This document shows, piece after piece, positions 33,343-52,335 of a stretch of DNA of 64,000 nucleotides (within the stretch, counting starts at the first letter, position 1; each line of letters opens with the position of its first letter). The DNA comes from Panulirus ornatus (taxonomy: Eukaryota; Arthropoda; Malacostraca; Decapoda; Palinuridae), in assembly GCF_036320965.1 (NCBI RefSeq), contig NC_092262.1, positions 2,574,253 to 2,638,252 on the forward strand. The letters run 5' to 3'. The translations under genes were made by a program, and so were the position numbers. Under the pieces are notes generated by a model that made no database searches, was not told the origin of the DNA, and saw nothing but the letters and a program-made list of their open reading frames with translations.

Positions 33343-34985
33343 AGGTGTTTGCTTTGAAGAATGTATGTGAGAAATACCTAGAAAAGCAAATGGATTTGTA
33401 TGTAGCGTTTATGGATCTGGAGAAGGCATATGATAGAGTTGATAGAGTTGCTCTGTGGAAGGTATTAAGAATATATGGTGTGGGAGGCAAGTTGTTAGAT
33501 GCAGTGAAAAGTTTTTATCGAGGATGTAAGGCATGTGTACGTGTAGGAAGAGAGGAAAGTGATTGGTTGTCAGTGAATGTAGGTTTGAGGCAGGAGTGTG
33601 TCATGTCTCCATGGTTGTTTAATTTGTTTATGGATGGGGTTGTTATGGAGGTGAATGCTAGAGTATTGGAAAGAGGCGCAAGTATGAAGTCTGTTGTGAA
33701 TGGGAAGTGAGTCAGTTGTTGTTTGCTGATGATACAGCGCTGGTGGTTGATTCATGTGAGAAACTGCAGAAGCTGGTGACTGAGTTTGGTAAAGTGTGTG
33801 AAAGAAGAAAGTTAAGAGTAAATGTGAATAAGAGCAAGGGTATTAGGTACAGTAGGGTTGAGGGTCAAGTAAATTGGGAGGTAAGTTTGAATAGAGAAAA
33901 ACTGGTGGAAGTAAAGTGTTTTAGATATCTGGGAGTGGATCTGGCAGCGGATGGAACCATGAAAGCGGAAGTGAATCATAAGGTGGGGGAGGGGGCGAAA
34001 ATCCCGGGAGCCTTGAAGAATGTGTGGAAGTCGAGAACATTATCTCGCAAAGCAAAAATGGGTATGTTTGAAGGAATAGTGGTTCCAACAATGTTGTATG
34101 GTTGCAAGGCGTGGGCTATGGATAGAGTTGTGCGCAGGATGGTGGATGTGCTGGAAATGAGATGTTTGAGAAGAATGTGTGGTGTGAGGTGGTTTGATCG
34201 AGTAAGTAATGTAAGGGTAAGAGAGATGTTTGGAAATAAAAAGAGCGTGGTTGAGAGAGCAGAAGAGGGTGTTTTGAAATGGTTTGGGCACATGGAGAGA
34301 ATGAGTGAGGAAAGATTGACCAAGAGGATATATGTGTCGGAGGTGGAGGGAACGAGAAGTGGGAGACCAAATTGGCGGTGGAAAGATGGAGTGAAAAAGA
34401 TTTTGATTGATCGGGGCCTGAACATGCAGGAGGGTGAAAGGCGGGCAAGGAATAGAGTGAATTGGATCGATATGGTATACCGGGGTTGACGTGGTGTCAG
34501 TGGATTGAATCAGGGCATGTGAAGCGTCTGGGGTAAAGCATGGGAAGTTGTGTGGGGCCTGGATGTGGAAAGGGAGCTGTGGTTTCGGGCATTATTGCAT
34601 GACAGCTAGAGACTGAGTGTGAACGAATGGAGCTTTGTTGTCTTTTCCTAGCGCTACCTCGCACACATGAGGGGGAGGGGGATGGTATTCCATGTGTCGC
34701 GAGGTGGCAATGGGATTAATAAAGGCAGACAGTGTGAATTATGTGCATGGGTATATATGTATGTGTCTGTTTGTGTATATATATGTATGTATATTTGTAA
34801 AAATATGTACATATTTGTAAAAATATGTATGTATATTTGTATGTATATGTATGTATATTTGCGTGTGTGGACGTGTATGTGTATACATGTGTATGGGGGT
34901 GGGTTGGGCCATTTTCTTTCGTCTGTTTCCTTGTGCTACCTCGCAAACGCGAGAGACAGCGACAAAGCAAAATGACAATAAAGTA
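33343..34985 (+). mobile_element. Family L copy, RT and long 3' UTR
   Basis: Starts at VFALKNVCEKYLEKQ, includes motif A (FMDLEKAYDRVDR), motif B (GLRQECVMSPWLF), a frameshift near 33705, FADDTALVVDS and the C-terminus to VNWIDMVYRG (34489). It has the long-type 3' UTR with a TGT/TATG-rich insert (34770-34860) and the family tail. Confidence 0.92.
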
Positions 34986-34987
34986 AA

Positions 34988-35509
<522 letters not shown>

Positions 35510-36424
35510 TCTTTTTTTGCTAGAAAAAAAAGCACAGGTGCTCTGGTCTTTTGAGGTCATATAAATCAATTTTCAAGGATGCACTCGTTATGAGCAAGAG
35601 AATACTTACGAAATCAGCCTTCACCACAGGTGAGGAAACAAGGATCCGATGATATCAGAAGCATGGAATGCTTGATCAGATCGATAACATGGTAAGGAGG
35701 TGCATATATGTATATATGACCAGATGTTCATATTCAAGTTTAGGACAGGTGTTCTCGGCGATGTCTGAAACATATGTGAGGTCATTTACTTGAACAAAAC
35801 ATTTTGTCTGGTTTTATTCTTCTGGGTGTCGAGTATTTGTGTCTCAATGTCTGCCTGCGTGTTGCTAAGGTTCCTTCTCCTGTGTGACAATGTTTGTTCC
35901 TGTCTCGTTGAATATAAACTATCTCTCTATCGTTATTGATTCAACTCTTTACCATTATGAAGTTAATAGTGTCATGAATGTTGGTATTTGGGAAATGTTT
36001 GACATATATGCTTCTAGTCTCTAACATTTCAACAATTGCATATTGAGAATAGACAGTGCCTGACTTTGTCTCTGGTGGCTGCCATTATGACATTTGTGTA
36101 CATAGTTGCTGGCAGATGGCTCCATACGTACAGTGTCAACTACTTCTTGCCAGCATAATAAAACAAACTATTTTGCATAAGACAGAGCTCACTACCTCAT
36201 AAAAATGTAAGCGATTCGTTAGATATGACCTTAAACCAAATTGATCACCACTTAGGTAACTTCTCCCCTATATAAAGTTATCCAGGTGATTTCAGATTTA
36301 GTTTTCCATAACCTTATAGCTCAGTTCTTCATACACCCTTACATTACCCCAATTTTTCTGTCTGTAGAATTTTTTAACTTAATTATCATCTGTTTAACTG
36401 ATTATCTGCTTCTGACGAATTCTG
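35510..36424. other. Single-copy-looking spacer
   Basis: About 900 bp with no match to other parts of the window, no convincing ORF and no RNA gene recognised. It ends in a short array of a CTGACGAATT unit that flanks the next L copy. Confidence 0.6.
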
Positions 36425-37406
36425 ACGAATTTATTTCTTTTTTTTTTATTATACTTTGTCGCTGTCTCCCGCGTTTGCGAGGTAGCGCAAGGAAACAGAC
36501 AAAGAAACGGCCCAACCCCCCCCCCCCATACACACGCACATACACACGTCCACACACGCAAATATACATACCTACACAGCTTTCCATGGTTTACCCCAGA
36601 CGCTTCACATGCCTTGATTCAATCCACTGACAGCACGTCAACCCCGGTATACCACATCGCTCCAATTCACTCTATTCCTTGCCCTCCTTTCACCCTCCTG
36701 CATGTTCAGGCCCCGATCACACAAAATCTTTTTCACTCCATCTTTCCACCTCCAATTTGGTCTCCCTCTTCTCCTCGTTCCCTCCACCTCCGACACATAT
36801 ATCCTCTTGGTCAATCTTTCCTCACTCATTCTCTCCATGTGCCCAAACCACTTCAAAACACCCTCTTCTGCTCTCTCAACCACGCTCTTTTTATTTCCAC
36901 ACATCTCTCTTACCCTTACGTTACTCACTCGATCAAACCACCTCACACCACACATTGTCCTCAAACATCTCATTTCCAGCACATCCATCCTCCTGCGCAC
37001 AACTCTATCCATAGCCCACGCCTCGCAACCATACAACATTGTTGGAACCACTATTCCTTCAAACATACCCATTTTTGCTTTCCGAGATAATGTTCTCGAC
37101 TTCCACACATTTTTCAAGGCCCCCAGAATTTTTGCCCCCTCCCCCACCCTATGATCCACTTCCGCTTCCATGGTTCCATCCGCTGCCAGATCCACTCCCA
37201 GATATCTAAAACACTTCACTTCCTCCAGTTTTTCTCCATTCAAACTCACCTCCCAATTGACTTGACCCTCAACCCTACTGTACCTAATAACCTTGCTCTT
37301 ATTCACATTTACTCTTAACTTTCTTCTTCCACACACTTTACCAAACTCAGTCACCAGCTTCTGCAGTTTCTCACATGAATCAGCCACCAGCTGATTTACG
37401 AATTTA
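36425..37406 (-). mobile_element. Young 5'-truncated L copy with likely target repeats
   Basis: L sequence spans 36436-37391: tail (AAGTATAATAAAAAAAA in sense), short 3' UTR with a C-run, and an RT C-terminal frame of 249 codons (36638-37387) truncated right after FADDTALV. The flanks share ACGAATTTA (36425-36433 and 37398-37406), a candidate target-site duplication. The flanks contain local repeats of this motif, so the exact length is uncertain. Unlike most copies it is not embedded in TA tracts. Confidence 0.88.
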
Positions 37407-38690
37407 CGAATTTACGAAGATATTTTGGATTTTCTCCTGTCTTGTCCTCAATGTTCTTTAGAAAATATCTGTTTCTCCTTTCATATCCTGCTACACTTCT
37501 TCCTTGCTCTCTTAAGTATTGCATAGGCTAGCTGGCTAAAGTGTCGCTTATATCTCTTCCACTGCACTCTTCAAAGCTCCCTTTTTTATAATACCTTCGA
37601 TGAAACGATTTTTCTCTCTGTAGGAAAGGCTAGAGATTCCCACTCCTTCATTGTAAATGTCTCAGAATCTTTCACCGCAAGACCGTCATTCCTGGATACT
37701 GAACTCCATCTTCTTGTTCTCTTAAAGCAGGCAGCACGGTTTAGTCAATGTAAGAGACAAAAAATCCCGAACAATTAGAGCTGTGCCTCAGATAATCTGT
37801 TTTCATTTTCTCTTACATTTACATTAATTAACATATCAAGATATTCTTTCTCCGTCTTTTGGCGCCCCCAAGAAATTCGTCTCGGAGAACCGCCCGGTCA
37901 GCCCAGGACTTGACTCAGCACTGCCTAAGGCAATGTTTTTCAAACATTTTTTTTATTGCGACCCAATCTGATTAAACGTCTGTTGTACCTTTCTCCTTCC
38001 GGTATGAAAACTTATTACCAATAAATACATACATGTACACCTACACACATTCAAACATATGCATACATATATGGATTCAAAATAATTGTATAAGTTGAAA
38101 GTGTGCTAATGTAAATTGTATCGATACAGATATCATTACAAAATATGTAGAACTACTGTGTAAATTGCAACAAGCAGAGAAAAATAGTATGGAGTTACCA
38201 GTTCAGTGTACGCGCCTGGTGTGCCTGCTTGTTACTAGTTATATTGGCCTAGTCTCGTTTGCAGGAGGATAACACCACACACATGTCAGCTGTAGGATTG
38301 AGTCGGTTTATTTGTTTGTTTTTAAGCTTTGTCAAGATTTAGAATGTAGCTTCACACAAGCGCATAGATGTTAAAGGTATCAAAATCAAGATACTTTCCT
38401 AACTGAAATGTAGATATTACTTGGAAACACTTATTCAAAATGATGACAGAGATAATGTCTTGTGCCTGATTCTTGATGATGTATCACTTGTCAGATGAAG
38501 AAGCTCATTTTCTTGATTAGTAGTTAGGTTTAGCCCGACAGCAGTCTCTGGTCTTTCAAAAGCGTAAGGATCTTTTACCTAGTGCTTTTCCCTCACATCT
38601 TGTAATTTTTCTTAAGCAAAATACTGTTCAAATTTCGCCAACAAAAAAGGAAGGTGTAGCTGTATATAGCACATAATTTTCTTCAGATTT
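37407..38690. other. Spacer; possible hAT-like terminus
   Basis: About 1.3 kb of non-L sequence. Near 37930-37975 the stretch CAATGTTTTTCAAACATT followed by TTGCGACCCAATCTG resembles the terminal region of hAT-type DNA transposons. No matching opposite end or transposase was found nearby. No host gene recognised. Confidence 0.45.
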
Positions 38691-38694
38691 TCTT

Positions 38695-39253
38695 CACTGA
38701 TGCTGATTTCTGGAAAATGTATAAAAGAAAGAGGCAGGAGGTCAAGAAAAAGGCGAAAAAGGTGAAAAAGAGGGCAAATGGGAGTTGGGGTGAAATAACA
38801 TCATTAAATTTTGGGAGAATAAAAGGATGTTTTGTAAATAGGTACATAAAAAGCGTAAGACAAGCGAACAAATGGGAATATCGGTGAAGGAGCTAATGGG
38901 GTGGTAATAACAAGTAGTGGTGATGTGAGAAGGAGATGGAGTGAGTATTCTGAAGGTTTGTTGAATGTGTTAGATGATAGAGTGGCAGATATAAGGTGTT
39001 TTGGTCGAGGTGGTTTGCGATGTGAGAGGGTCAGGGAGAATGGTTTGGTAAGCAGAGAAGAGGTAGTGAATGCTTTTGTGGATGATGAAAGCCGGCAAGG
39101 CGACGGGTTTGGATGGCATTGCAGTGATATTTATTAAACAGGAGGTGACTGTGTTGTTGACTGGTTGGTGAGAATATTCAATGTATGTATGGCTCATGGT
39201 GAAGTGCCTGAGGATTGGCGGAATGCATGCATAGTGTAATTGTACAAAGGCAA
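38695..39253 (+). mobile_element. Older family L fragment, linker to early RT
   Basis: Starts near WKMYKRKRQEVKKK, with frameshifts. It includes [21 protein letters not shown] (open 38901-39137) and the EVPEDWRNACIV region, and stops at TGTACAAAGGCAAAG, where the Penelope-like element begins. Confidence 0.85.
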
Positions 39254-39324
39254 AGCCCAAACCTCCCATTGACACCAAGAATCTTTCAGTTCTCCCTTTT
39301 AATTATAGTTTTACTTTACTTCAC

Positions 39325-39759
39325 ATGTTGCCTAAATACTTTAATGTAAATGTTGCCTTCAGCAAGAATGATACTATAAAGAATACCTTAATCAGGAACT
39401 CACCAGAGAATTCTCCTGGGTGCATCTATAAACTGCCATGTGGAAATTGTGGTATGTTTTATGTCGGGCAGACTGGTAAGGATCTTTCTGTTAGACTTAA
39501 GCAATATATATATAGTATAAGAACGAGTCAAGAATCAAATGCCTTGTTTAATCACTATAGAAACTATAATCATTGTATTGACTGGACTAATGACACCTCA
39601 GTCATCAACTCTAACACCGGCACCATGAGAAACATCACTGAATCTTCTATTATGAAATACAGAAAGAATTATAATCTCAATATTAGTGAAGGTCTATATG
39701 AATTGGATAACTTTATTGTTGATAAGATTTGTAAACAATTCACCTTCTTGTCCACATAA
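39325..39759 (+). CDS. PLE C-terminal GIY-YIG endonuclease fragment
   Basis: 144 codons, open to a natural stop (QFTFLST). In Penelope-like elements a GIY-YIG nuclease C-terminal to the RT cuts target DNA for priming. Visible motifs: CIYKLPCGNCG (residues 33-43, GIY-equivalent with a Cys pair), FYVGQTGKDLSVRLKQY (45-61, YIG-equivalent and the conserved Arg), and the HYRNYNHCIDW segment (77-87). The start at 39325 is only the first ATG of a truncated frame; similar sequence continues upstream. The RT domain is missing, so it cannot act alone. Confidence 0.85.
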   Translation: MLPKYFNVNVAFSKNDTIKNTLIRNSPENSPGCIYKLPCGNCGMFYVGQTGKDLSVRLKQYIYSIRTSQESNALFNHYRNYNHCIDWTNDTSVINSNTGTMRNITESSIMKYRKNYNLNISEGLYELDNFIVDKICKQFTFLST

Positions 39760-39872
39760 TAGTTCATGATACGCTCGCTGTCTGTCTTGGACAATCGCAT
39801 GTTTACCAAATGGCGTCTTTGCTACGTCTCATCGTTGTACATCAAATGACTGTTATATTTCTCTTTTGTGTC

Positions 39873-39913
39873 TCCCCTGATGGTGTGATCATTACATGAA
39901 AGTGCACTTGGGA
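39873..39913 (+). ncRNA. Hammerhead-ribozyme-like motif, PLE copy A
   Basis: TCCC (39873-39876) can pair with GGGA (39910-39913) as stem I. The box CTGATGG (39877-39883) differs from the canonical CUGAUGA only at the last base; GAA (39898-39900) is followed by the self-complementary AGTGCACT as a minimal stem III. Stem II (TGTG...TACA) is short and not fully standard. Hammerheads with tiny stem III are known from PLE terminal repeats. The altered box suggests this copy is inactive. Confidence 0.65.
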
Positions 39914-40010
39914 ACTTATCGTGTTTCGTTTTCCTCGTGGACTCATAGGAATATATATCAATATATGCACAAATAACCGAACAAAACGACATATATACAG
40001 TTATCAATAT

Positions 40011-40423
40011 ACTTTTCTATGATCTCTAATTTTCTCTGTTCTGGGTTGCAATTGGATGGGTGCTCAAACACTAGTTACCCAAAAATCATCTATCTTATTC
40101 AGTCATGCTTTAAGAATATACAAAAAACGAATAAAGAAAAAATAGTGAAACCAGCATTATAATATTACATATAAAATGTAAACGTAAATAATTTGAAAAT
40201 AAGAAGCAATCACAGTGTATAGACCGTAAAAGTGAGGAAGAAAAGTATGAGCCAAAAAGATCAACAAGATCATGAAGGGTAGTATATGCAATAATCTAAA
40301 GTCCACTTCTAGGTAAGGCATTAATTCAAACATGAAATGGTTAATGAATGGGAAAAAGAAGAAACTATACAGAGTATTTCCAGTAGAATTCTATACAAAA
40401 TGCGGTGAACTGTTTTTCTATGT
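40011..40423. other. Spacer, nothing recognised
   Basis: A/T-rich sequence after the PLE end; no ORF, repeat or RNA feature seen. Confidence 0.5.
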
Positions 40424-40725
40424 TATATGCTCTGGTTTAACCCAAAATATGGTGCTTATGCTAGAAGTTTTCTGCGTTTAACATAGGCTTGGTCGCTTTT
40501 GTTTGTTGTGTGCTTTGGTTTAAAGCTGACCAGGGTGCATTGTTGGTGGCATTTTATGATTTAACACGCAGTTTTGGTTAACAGGGCACTGGGAGTCTTG
40601 TTATTGATATTTCATGGTCTAACACGAAATATTATACTTTGTTAGTAGTGTACTAAGGTTTAAGGACGTGTTAGAAGTATTTTGTTAGTGGTATCCTGCG
40701 GTTTGAGACTAGTCAGGGTGCACTT
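40424..40725. repeat. Degenerate ~40-bp minisatellite
   Basis: A phrase like GGTATTTTATGGTTTAACACG recurs with starts near 40424, 40503, 40540, 40603, 40642 and 40683, mostly spaced ~40 bp or twice that. GACCAGGGTGCA and AGTCAGGGTGCA at either end mark the same phase. Heavily diverged. Confidence 0.55.
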
Positions 40726-41050
40726 GGAGGATGCTCTTTCTCCGGGGCACATGCATAGGCAGACATTGTATAACTTCCCGATAGGAGAAGAGAGGTTTCT
40801 AGAAAGTAAGGTTAGTGGGAAGCCCATTAAATAAAATGCAAAAGAACATCTGTTGTAACCTTGGCTATGAACATCTGCTTCAGCCTCGCCGATAATGTTG
40901 TAAGATAAGACGCACTTCGGAGCTAGACGTTCTTTACACAAATCTACGCCACAGTTCCTCTACCTAGACGGACCATCGTGCCATAGTATAAGAAAATATT
41001 TCATTCGATATCATCATTATTCTCACTTATTATCATTACTATCAACTCCT
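40726..41050. other. Spacer, nothing recognised
   Basis: About 325 bp without similarity to the other repeats in the window and no convincing ORF. Confidence 0.5.
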
Positions 41051-41059
41051 TTGTATCTC

Positions 41060-42985
41060 ATCAAAATGGGACTACCGGTCTGGTTCTCCCATCTCCTTAC
41101 ATGCACATACACCCATTCAAATCTTCCTTATCTTCTTCCCATAAGTTATATTGCCTTTTCTTGTCTGCGCAATTATTTCTAAGAATACTCTGATACAGTC
41201 CGACAAATCTATGGCCCCTAGTGCTATGAACCTCCGAGTTCCCGTTCGACTGTACTGCCAATGGGAGGGAGGGCTCAGACAATAGTAGTACCAGCCCTAG
41301 CCACAACCTTTCCCTCCATATTAGATCCTTCCCGTCTTTTCTTTCACTGTACTAACATTTGCTGCCTTTCTAGTGATCTATATCATGTTGAACACCATCT
41401 CTTTGGTACCTTTCCTAATTTCTTACTTATCTCCGGGACTCAACATTCTAATGAAGTTCTTACTAAGCACTTTTTCATATTCACCGATAATTTTTTTGCT
41501 ATCCTAAGTCTGCATATTTTACATTTTTCTTGGACTACCTAAACTACCATGACGACTTGACATCATCTTACCTGCAAGCATAGATCCTCTATCTAGGGGA
41601 GTTCAATGCTCGATTTTGGAAATGATTGAACTCTTTCCATACGGATGTTATGGAGAAGAAAGCCCTCACGTTCTCCCTTCTTAGTGCCATAGAACAAATT
41701 ATCACCCACCATTCCCATATTGCTAATAGCTAATCTCGTCCCCAATTGGTTCTTCTGACCACAATCTCATAAATATGCCTATTTCAAAGGCACCTTTCCC
41801 TTCAGCAGCCCCTTGTAAACGTAGATACTGACACCTCAACAAACCTGACTGGAATAGCTTAGGAAAACTCTTCTTTAACTTTCCCTGGGTAAATTACTGT
41901 CTCTTATGTGGTGATACTTTTTTTCTCCGCCTAACGCATTCCAATTATCATTGTTGCACGAATGGAAATATGAATTCCTCTACTTTTAGTCCATGGTTCA
42001 GCCATTCCTGTTCTGCGATCAATCAGGCAAGGGATCAGGCATAGCGGGCTTCGAAAAGCTAGTTTTTCTCCACCACCCATGCAGAATTTATCATTGCACG
42101 TAATCATTGCAAGTATGTTATCTCATAGGTAAAGCGTTCCTTTATTCAGAGGAAGTAAGTTAACCTTTCCTCTTTGTCTACTGGTGGATATTTCTGGTTT
42201 TTAGCTAAAGGCATTGCTAACAACCTCTGTAACTCTGCCTTTCCTGCTCTCTCCCGTACCCAAAGCAACGCTCTTTGATTCTCATTTCTTCCTTAACTGT
42301 AAATTGGATGACTTTATAATTTCTTCTCCCTGATCCTCTCACTAAACCTCTGCTCCTCCTCGTTATCCGCATTGGAACTATCCAAAAAGCGTCTTATACT
42401 CTGGAAAAAAGGAAGTCTTATGGACCTGATGGCTTCCATCCCAAAGTACTGAAAGAGTGTGCCTCCGAACTTGAACCTATGCTTGATCGTCCGTTCCTTC
42501 TCTAGTTAAAACTAGTATTTTTCTTCTTCTTGAAAGCATTCTTTGGTAGCTGGCATCTTTAAGAAAGGAGACCATTCTAACCCCTTGAAAGGTCATCCGG
42601 TTTCTTTGACATCTAATATTCCAAAGTTTGAATCCCGCCTAAACTCCCATATCCTCATGCATCTTGAGTCTCACAGTCTTCTCCCGAGCTCACATCGACG
42701 TGCTTTCCGCAACGCGAGATTAATTGGTGATATGTTCTCATATGTCACTAGCGTCTGGTTATCATCCTGAAAAATGATGGGGAGTCATATGTAGCTGTCC
42801 ATGATATATCGAAAGCTTTTAACAAGAAGGGGCATCGCTAAGATGCCATCTTTTGTCTTCCCTTCTTCACTTTGTTTCATCATATGTAGTTTCCTCTCAG
42901 TCCGATCTATCTCCGTGGTTGTTAATAGCTCAATGTCTTACCCTCTTTTTCATCAATAGCAATGTCTCTCAAGTTTCTCTTCTGC
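41060..42985 (+). mobile_element. Decayed Jockey-like LINE remnant
   Basis: Scattered but collinear pieces in several frames. Endonuclease-like GEFNAR near 41598 and a region like LSAIEQIITHHSHI near 41685; RT-like SYGPDGFHPKVLKECASEL near 42417-42470; IFKKGDHSNP then PVSLTS near 42555-42610; LNSHILMHLESHSLL near 42640-42680; and AVHDISKAFN near 42795. The order matches Jockey-superfamily LINEs. Many stops and frameshifts; the left boundary is approximate. Distinct from family L. Confidence 0.75.
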
Positions 42986-42989
42986 ATCG

Positions 42990-44022
42990 CTATACCCTGC
43001 TTCAGCGAGGCAACGCCAGGAACACGGACAAAAAGGCCACATTTGCTCACACTCAGTCTGTAGCAGTCACGTGTAATGCACCGAAACCACAGCTCCCTAA
43101 CCACATCCAGGCCCCACACTCCTTTTCATGGTTTACTCCAAACGCTTCACATACCCTGGGTCATAACCTTGACAGTACGTTGACCACGGTATAACACATC
43201 TTTCCAATTCACTCTGTTCCTTGCACGCCAATCACCCTCCTGTATGTTCCGGCCCCGATCACTCGTAATCTTTTTCACTTCATCGTTCCACCTCCTATTT
43301 CGTCTCCACTTCTCCTTGCTCCCTCCACCTCTAACACATATCCTCTCATATCTTCACTCATTCTCTCCATATGTTGAAACCACTTCAACACACTGTTCTG
43401 CTCTCTTAAACATACTCTTTTTATATCCACACATCTCTCTTACCCTTACATTACTTACTCCATCAAACCACCTCACACCACATATTGTCCTCAGACATTT
43501 CATTTCCAACACATCCACCCTCCTCCGTACAACCACATCTATAGAGCATGCTTCGCAGCGATATAACATTGTTGAAACTACTATTCCTTCAAACATACCC
43601 ATTTTTTGGTCTTAGAGACAGGGTTCTCTCCTTCCACACATTTTTCATCGCTCCCAGAACCTTCGCACCCTCCTCCACCCCGTGACTTACTTCCGCTTCC
43701 ATGGTTCAATCCGCTACTGAGTCCACTCCCAGATATATAAACACTTCAGTTTCTCCAATTCTTTTCTATTCAACATTACATCCCAGTAAACTTATCCCTC
43801 AACACTACCGAATCTAATAACGTTCCTCTTATTCGCATATACTCTTAACCTTCTCTTTAAACATGCTTTTCTAAACTCGGTCACCAACTTCTAAACTTTC
43901 TCACACGAATCAGCCACGAGATCTGTATCATCAGAGAACAATAACTAACTCACTTCCCAGGCCATTTCATCCCCAAAATATTGTATACAGGCCCCTCTCT
44001 CCGAACCTCTTGCATTTACCTA
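42990..44022 (-). mobile_element. Old family L copy, 3' half
   Basis: Minus-strand copy with the long-type 3' UTR (GCCAGGAACACGGACAAAAAG at the tail side), RT C-terminus and degraded region around FxDD. Many indels. It ends at 44022 and abuts an oppositely oriented L copy without a TA tract. Confidence 0.85.
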
Positions 44023-45388
44023 CATTTACTACAGAAGCTTAATTTTGTTGAGTATTCCTGGGAAATTATATGGCAGGGTATTGATTGAGAGGGAGAAGTC
44101 ATGTACATAGCATCAGAAGGGAGAAGAGCAGTGTGGTTTCTGAGGTAGTAGATGTGTGGATCAGGTGTTTGCTTTGAAGAATATATGTGAGAAATACTTA
44201 CAAAACCAGATGGATTTGTATGTAGCATTTAAAGATCTGGATATGATAGGGTTAATACAGATGCTTTATAGAAGAGTTTAAGAGTATGCGGTGTGGGAGG
44301 TAAGTCGCTAAAAGCAGTAAAAAGTTTTTACCAATGATGTAAGACATGTGTACGAGTAGGGAAAGATGAGAGTGATTGGTTGCTAGCGAATATCAGTTTG
44401 AGGCCGGGGGTGTACGATGTCCCCGTTGTTGTTTGATTTGTTTATGAATGGAGTGGTTAGAGAGGTAAATGCAAGAATTTCGAGAGAGAGGCGAGTATGT
44501 AGTCTGTTATGAATGACAAGGACTGGGAAGTGAGTCAGTTGTTGTTCGCCGATTATTCATCTCGGGGCTGATTCGGGTGAGAAACTACATAGGATGGGAC
44601 TGAGTTTGGAAAAGTGTGTGAAAGAAGAAAGACTAGAGTGAATGAGAGAAAAAAAAGGTTATTAGATTCAGTTAGGTTGAGGGACAAGTTAATTGGGAGG
44701 CGACTTTGCATGGAAAAAATTGATGGAAGTGAAGTTTTCTAGGTATCTGGGAGTGGACTTAGTAGCTGATGGAACTATGGAAACGGAAGTGGAACAGAGG
44801 GTGGGGGAGGGGGTGAGGGTTCTGGGAGCGACAAAGAATGTGTGGAAAGAGAGAATATTATTTCAGAGACCAAAAATGGGTATGCACGATGGAATAGTAT
44901 TTCCAATAATGTTGTATGGTTGTGAGGCATGGGCTATAGATGGCTTTGTACGAAGGAGGGGGGTATATGTTGGATATGAAATGCTGGAGGACAATATGTG
45001 ATGTGAGGTGGTTTGATCGAATAAGTAATGAAAGGGTAAGAGAGATATGTGGAAATAAAAAGAGTGTGGTTGAGAGAGCAGAAGAGGGTGTATTGAAATG
45101 TTTTAGATATATGGAGAATATGAGTGAGGAAAGACTGAGAAAGAGGGTATATGTGTCAGAGGTGAAGTGAACAAGGAGAAACGGTAGACGAAATTAGAGG
45201 AGGAAGGATGGAGTGAAAACGATTTTCAGGGAGCGGGACCTGAACATACAGGAGGGTAAAAGGCGTGCAAGGAGTATAGTGAATTGGAGCGATGAGGAAT
45301 ACCGGAGTCGACATGCAGTCAATGGACTGAACTAGGGCACGTGAAGCGCCTGTGGTAAACCATGGAAAGGTTTGTGGGGCCTGGACCT
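44023..45388 (+). mobile_element. Old family L copy, RT to 3' end
   Basis: Starts near the NYRGISLLS region (CAGAAGCTTAATTTTGTTGAG). RT motifs are degraded: motif A near 44225, FxDD lost near 44550. C-terminal frames at 44693-45001 and 44940-45170. It ends in the 3' UTR (GTTTGTGGGGCCTGGACC) at the start of PLE remnant B. Confidence 0.85.
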
Positions 45389-49470
<4,082 letters not shown>

Positions 49471-49472
49471 AA

Positions 49473-52228
<2,756 letters not shown>

Positions 52229-52230
52229 TG

Positions 52231-52291
<61 letters not shown>

Positions 52292-52292
52292 A

Positions 52293-52331
<39 letters not shown>
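52229..52331. repeat. (TA)n microsatellite, ~100 bp
   Basis: TA with AATAT interruptions. It separates the truncated 5' end of one minus copy from the tail of the next minus copy. Confidence 0.95.

Positions 52332-52335
<4 letters not shown>

Larger units (their letters stand above)
39254..40010 (+). mobile_element. Penelope-like element remnant A
   Basis: 5'-truncated PLE: the end of the RT-linker region, a GIY-YIG endonuclease frame and the terminal segment with a hammerhead-like motif. It is collinear with remnants B (45389-46585) and C (55582-57340, minus). The left boundary is inside an L fragment; the right end is placed from loss of similarity to remnant B around 39970-40010. Confidence 0.85.

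Noticed and set aside
39244..45388. Retrovirus or LTR retrotransposon
   Set aside because: No LTRs, protease, integrase or gag motifs; the RT fragments match LINE and Penelope-like elements.
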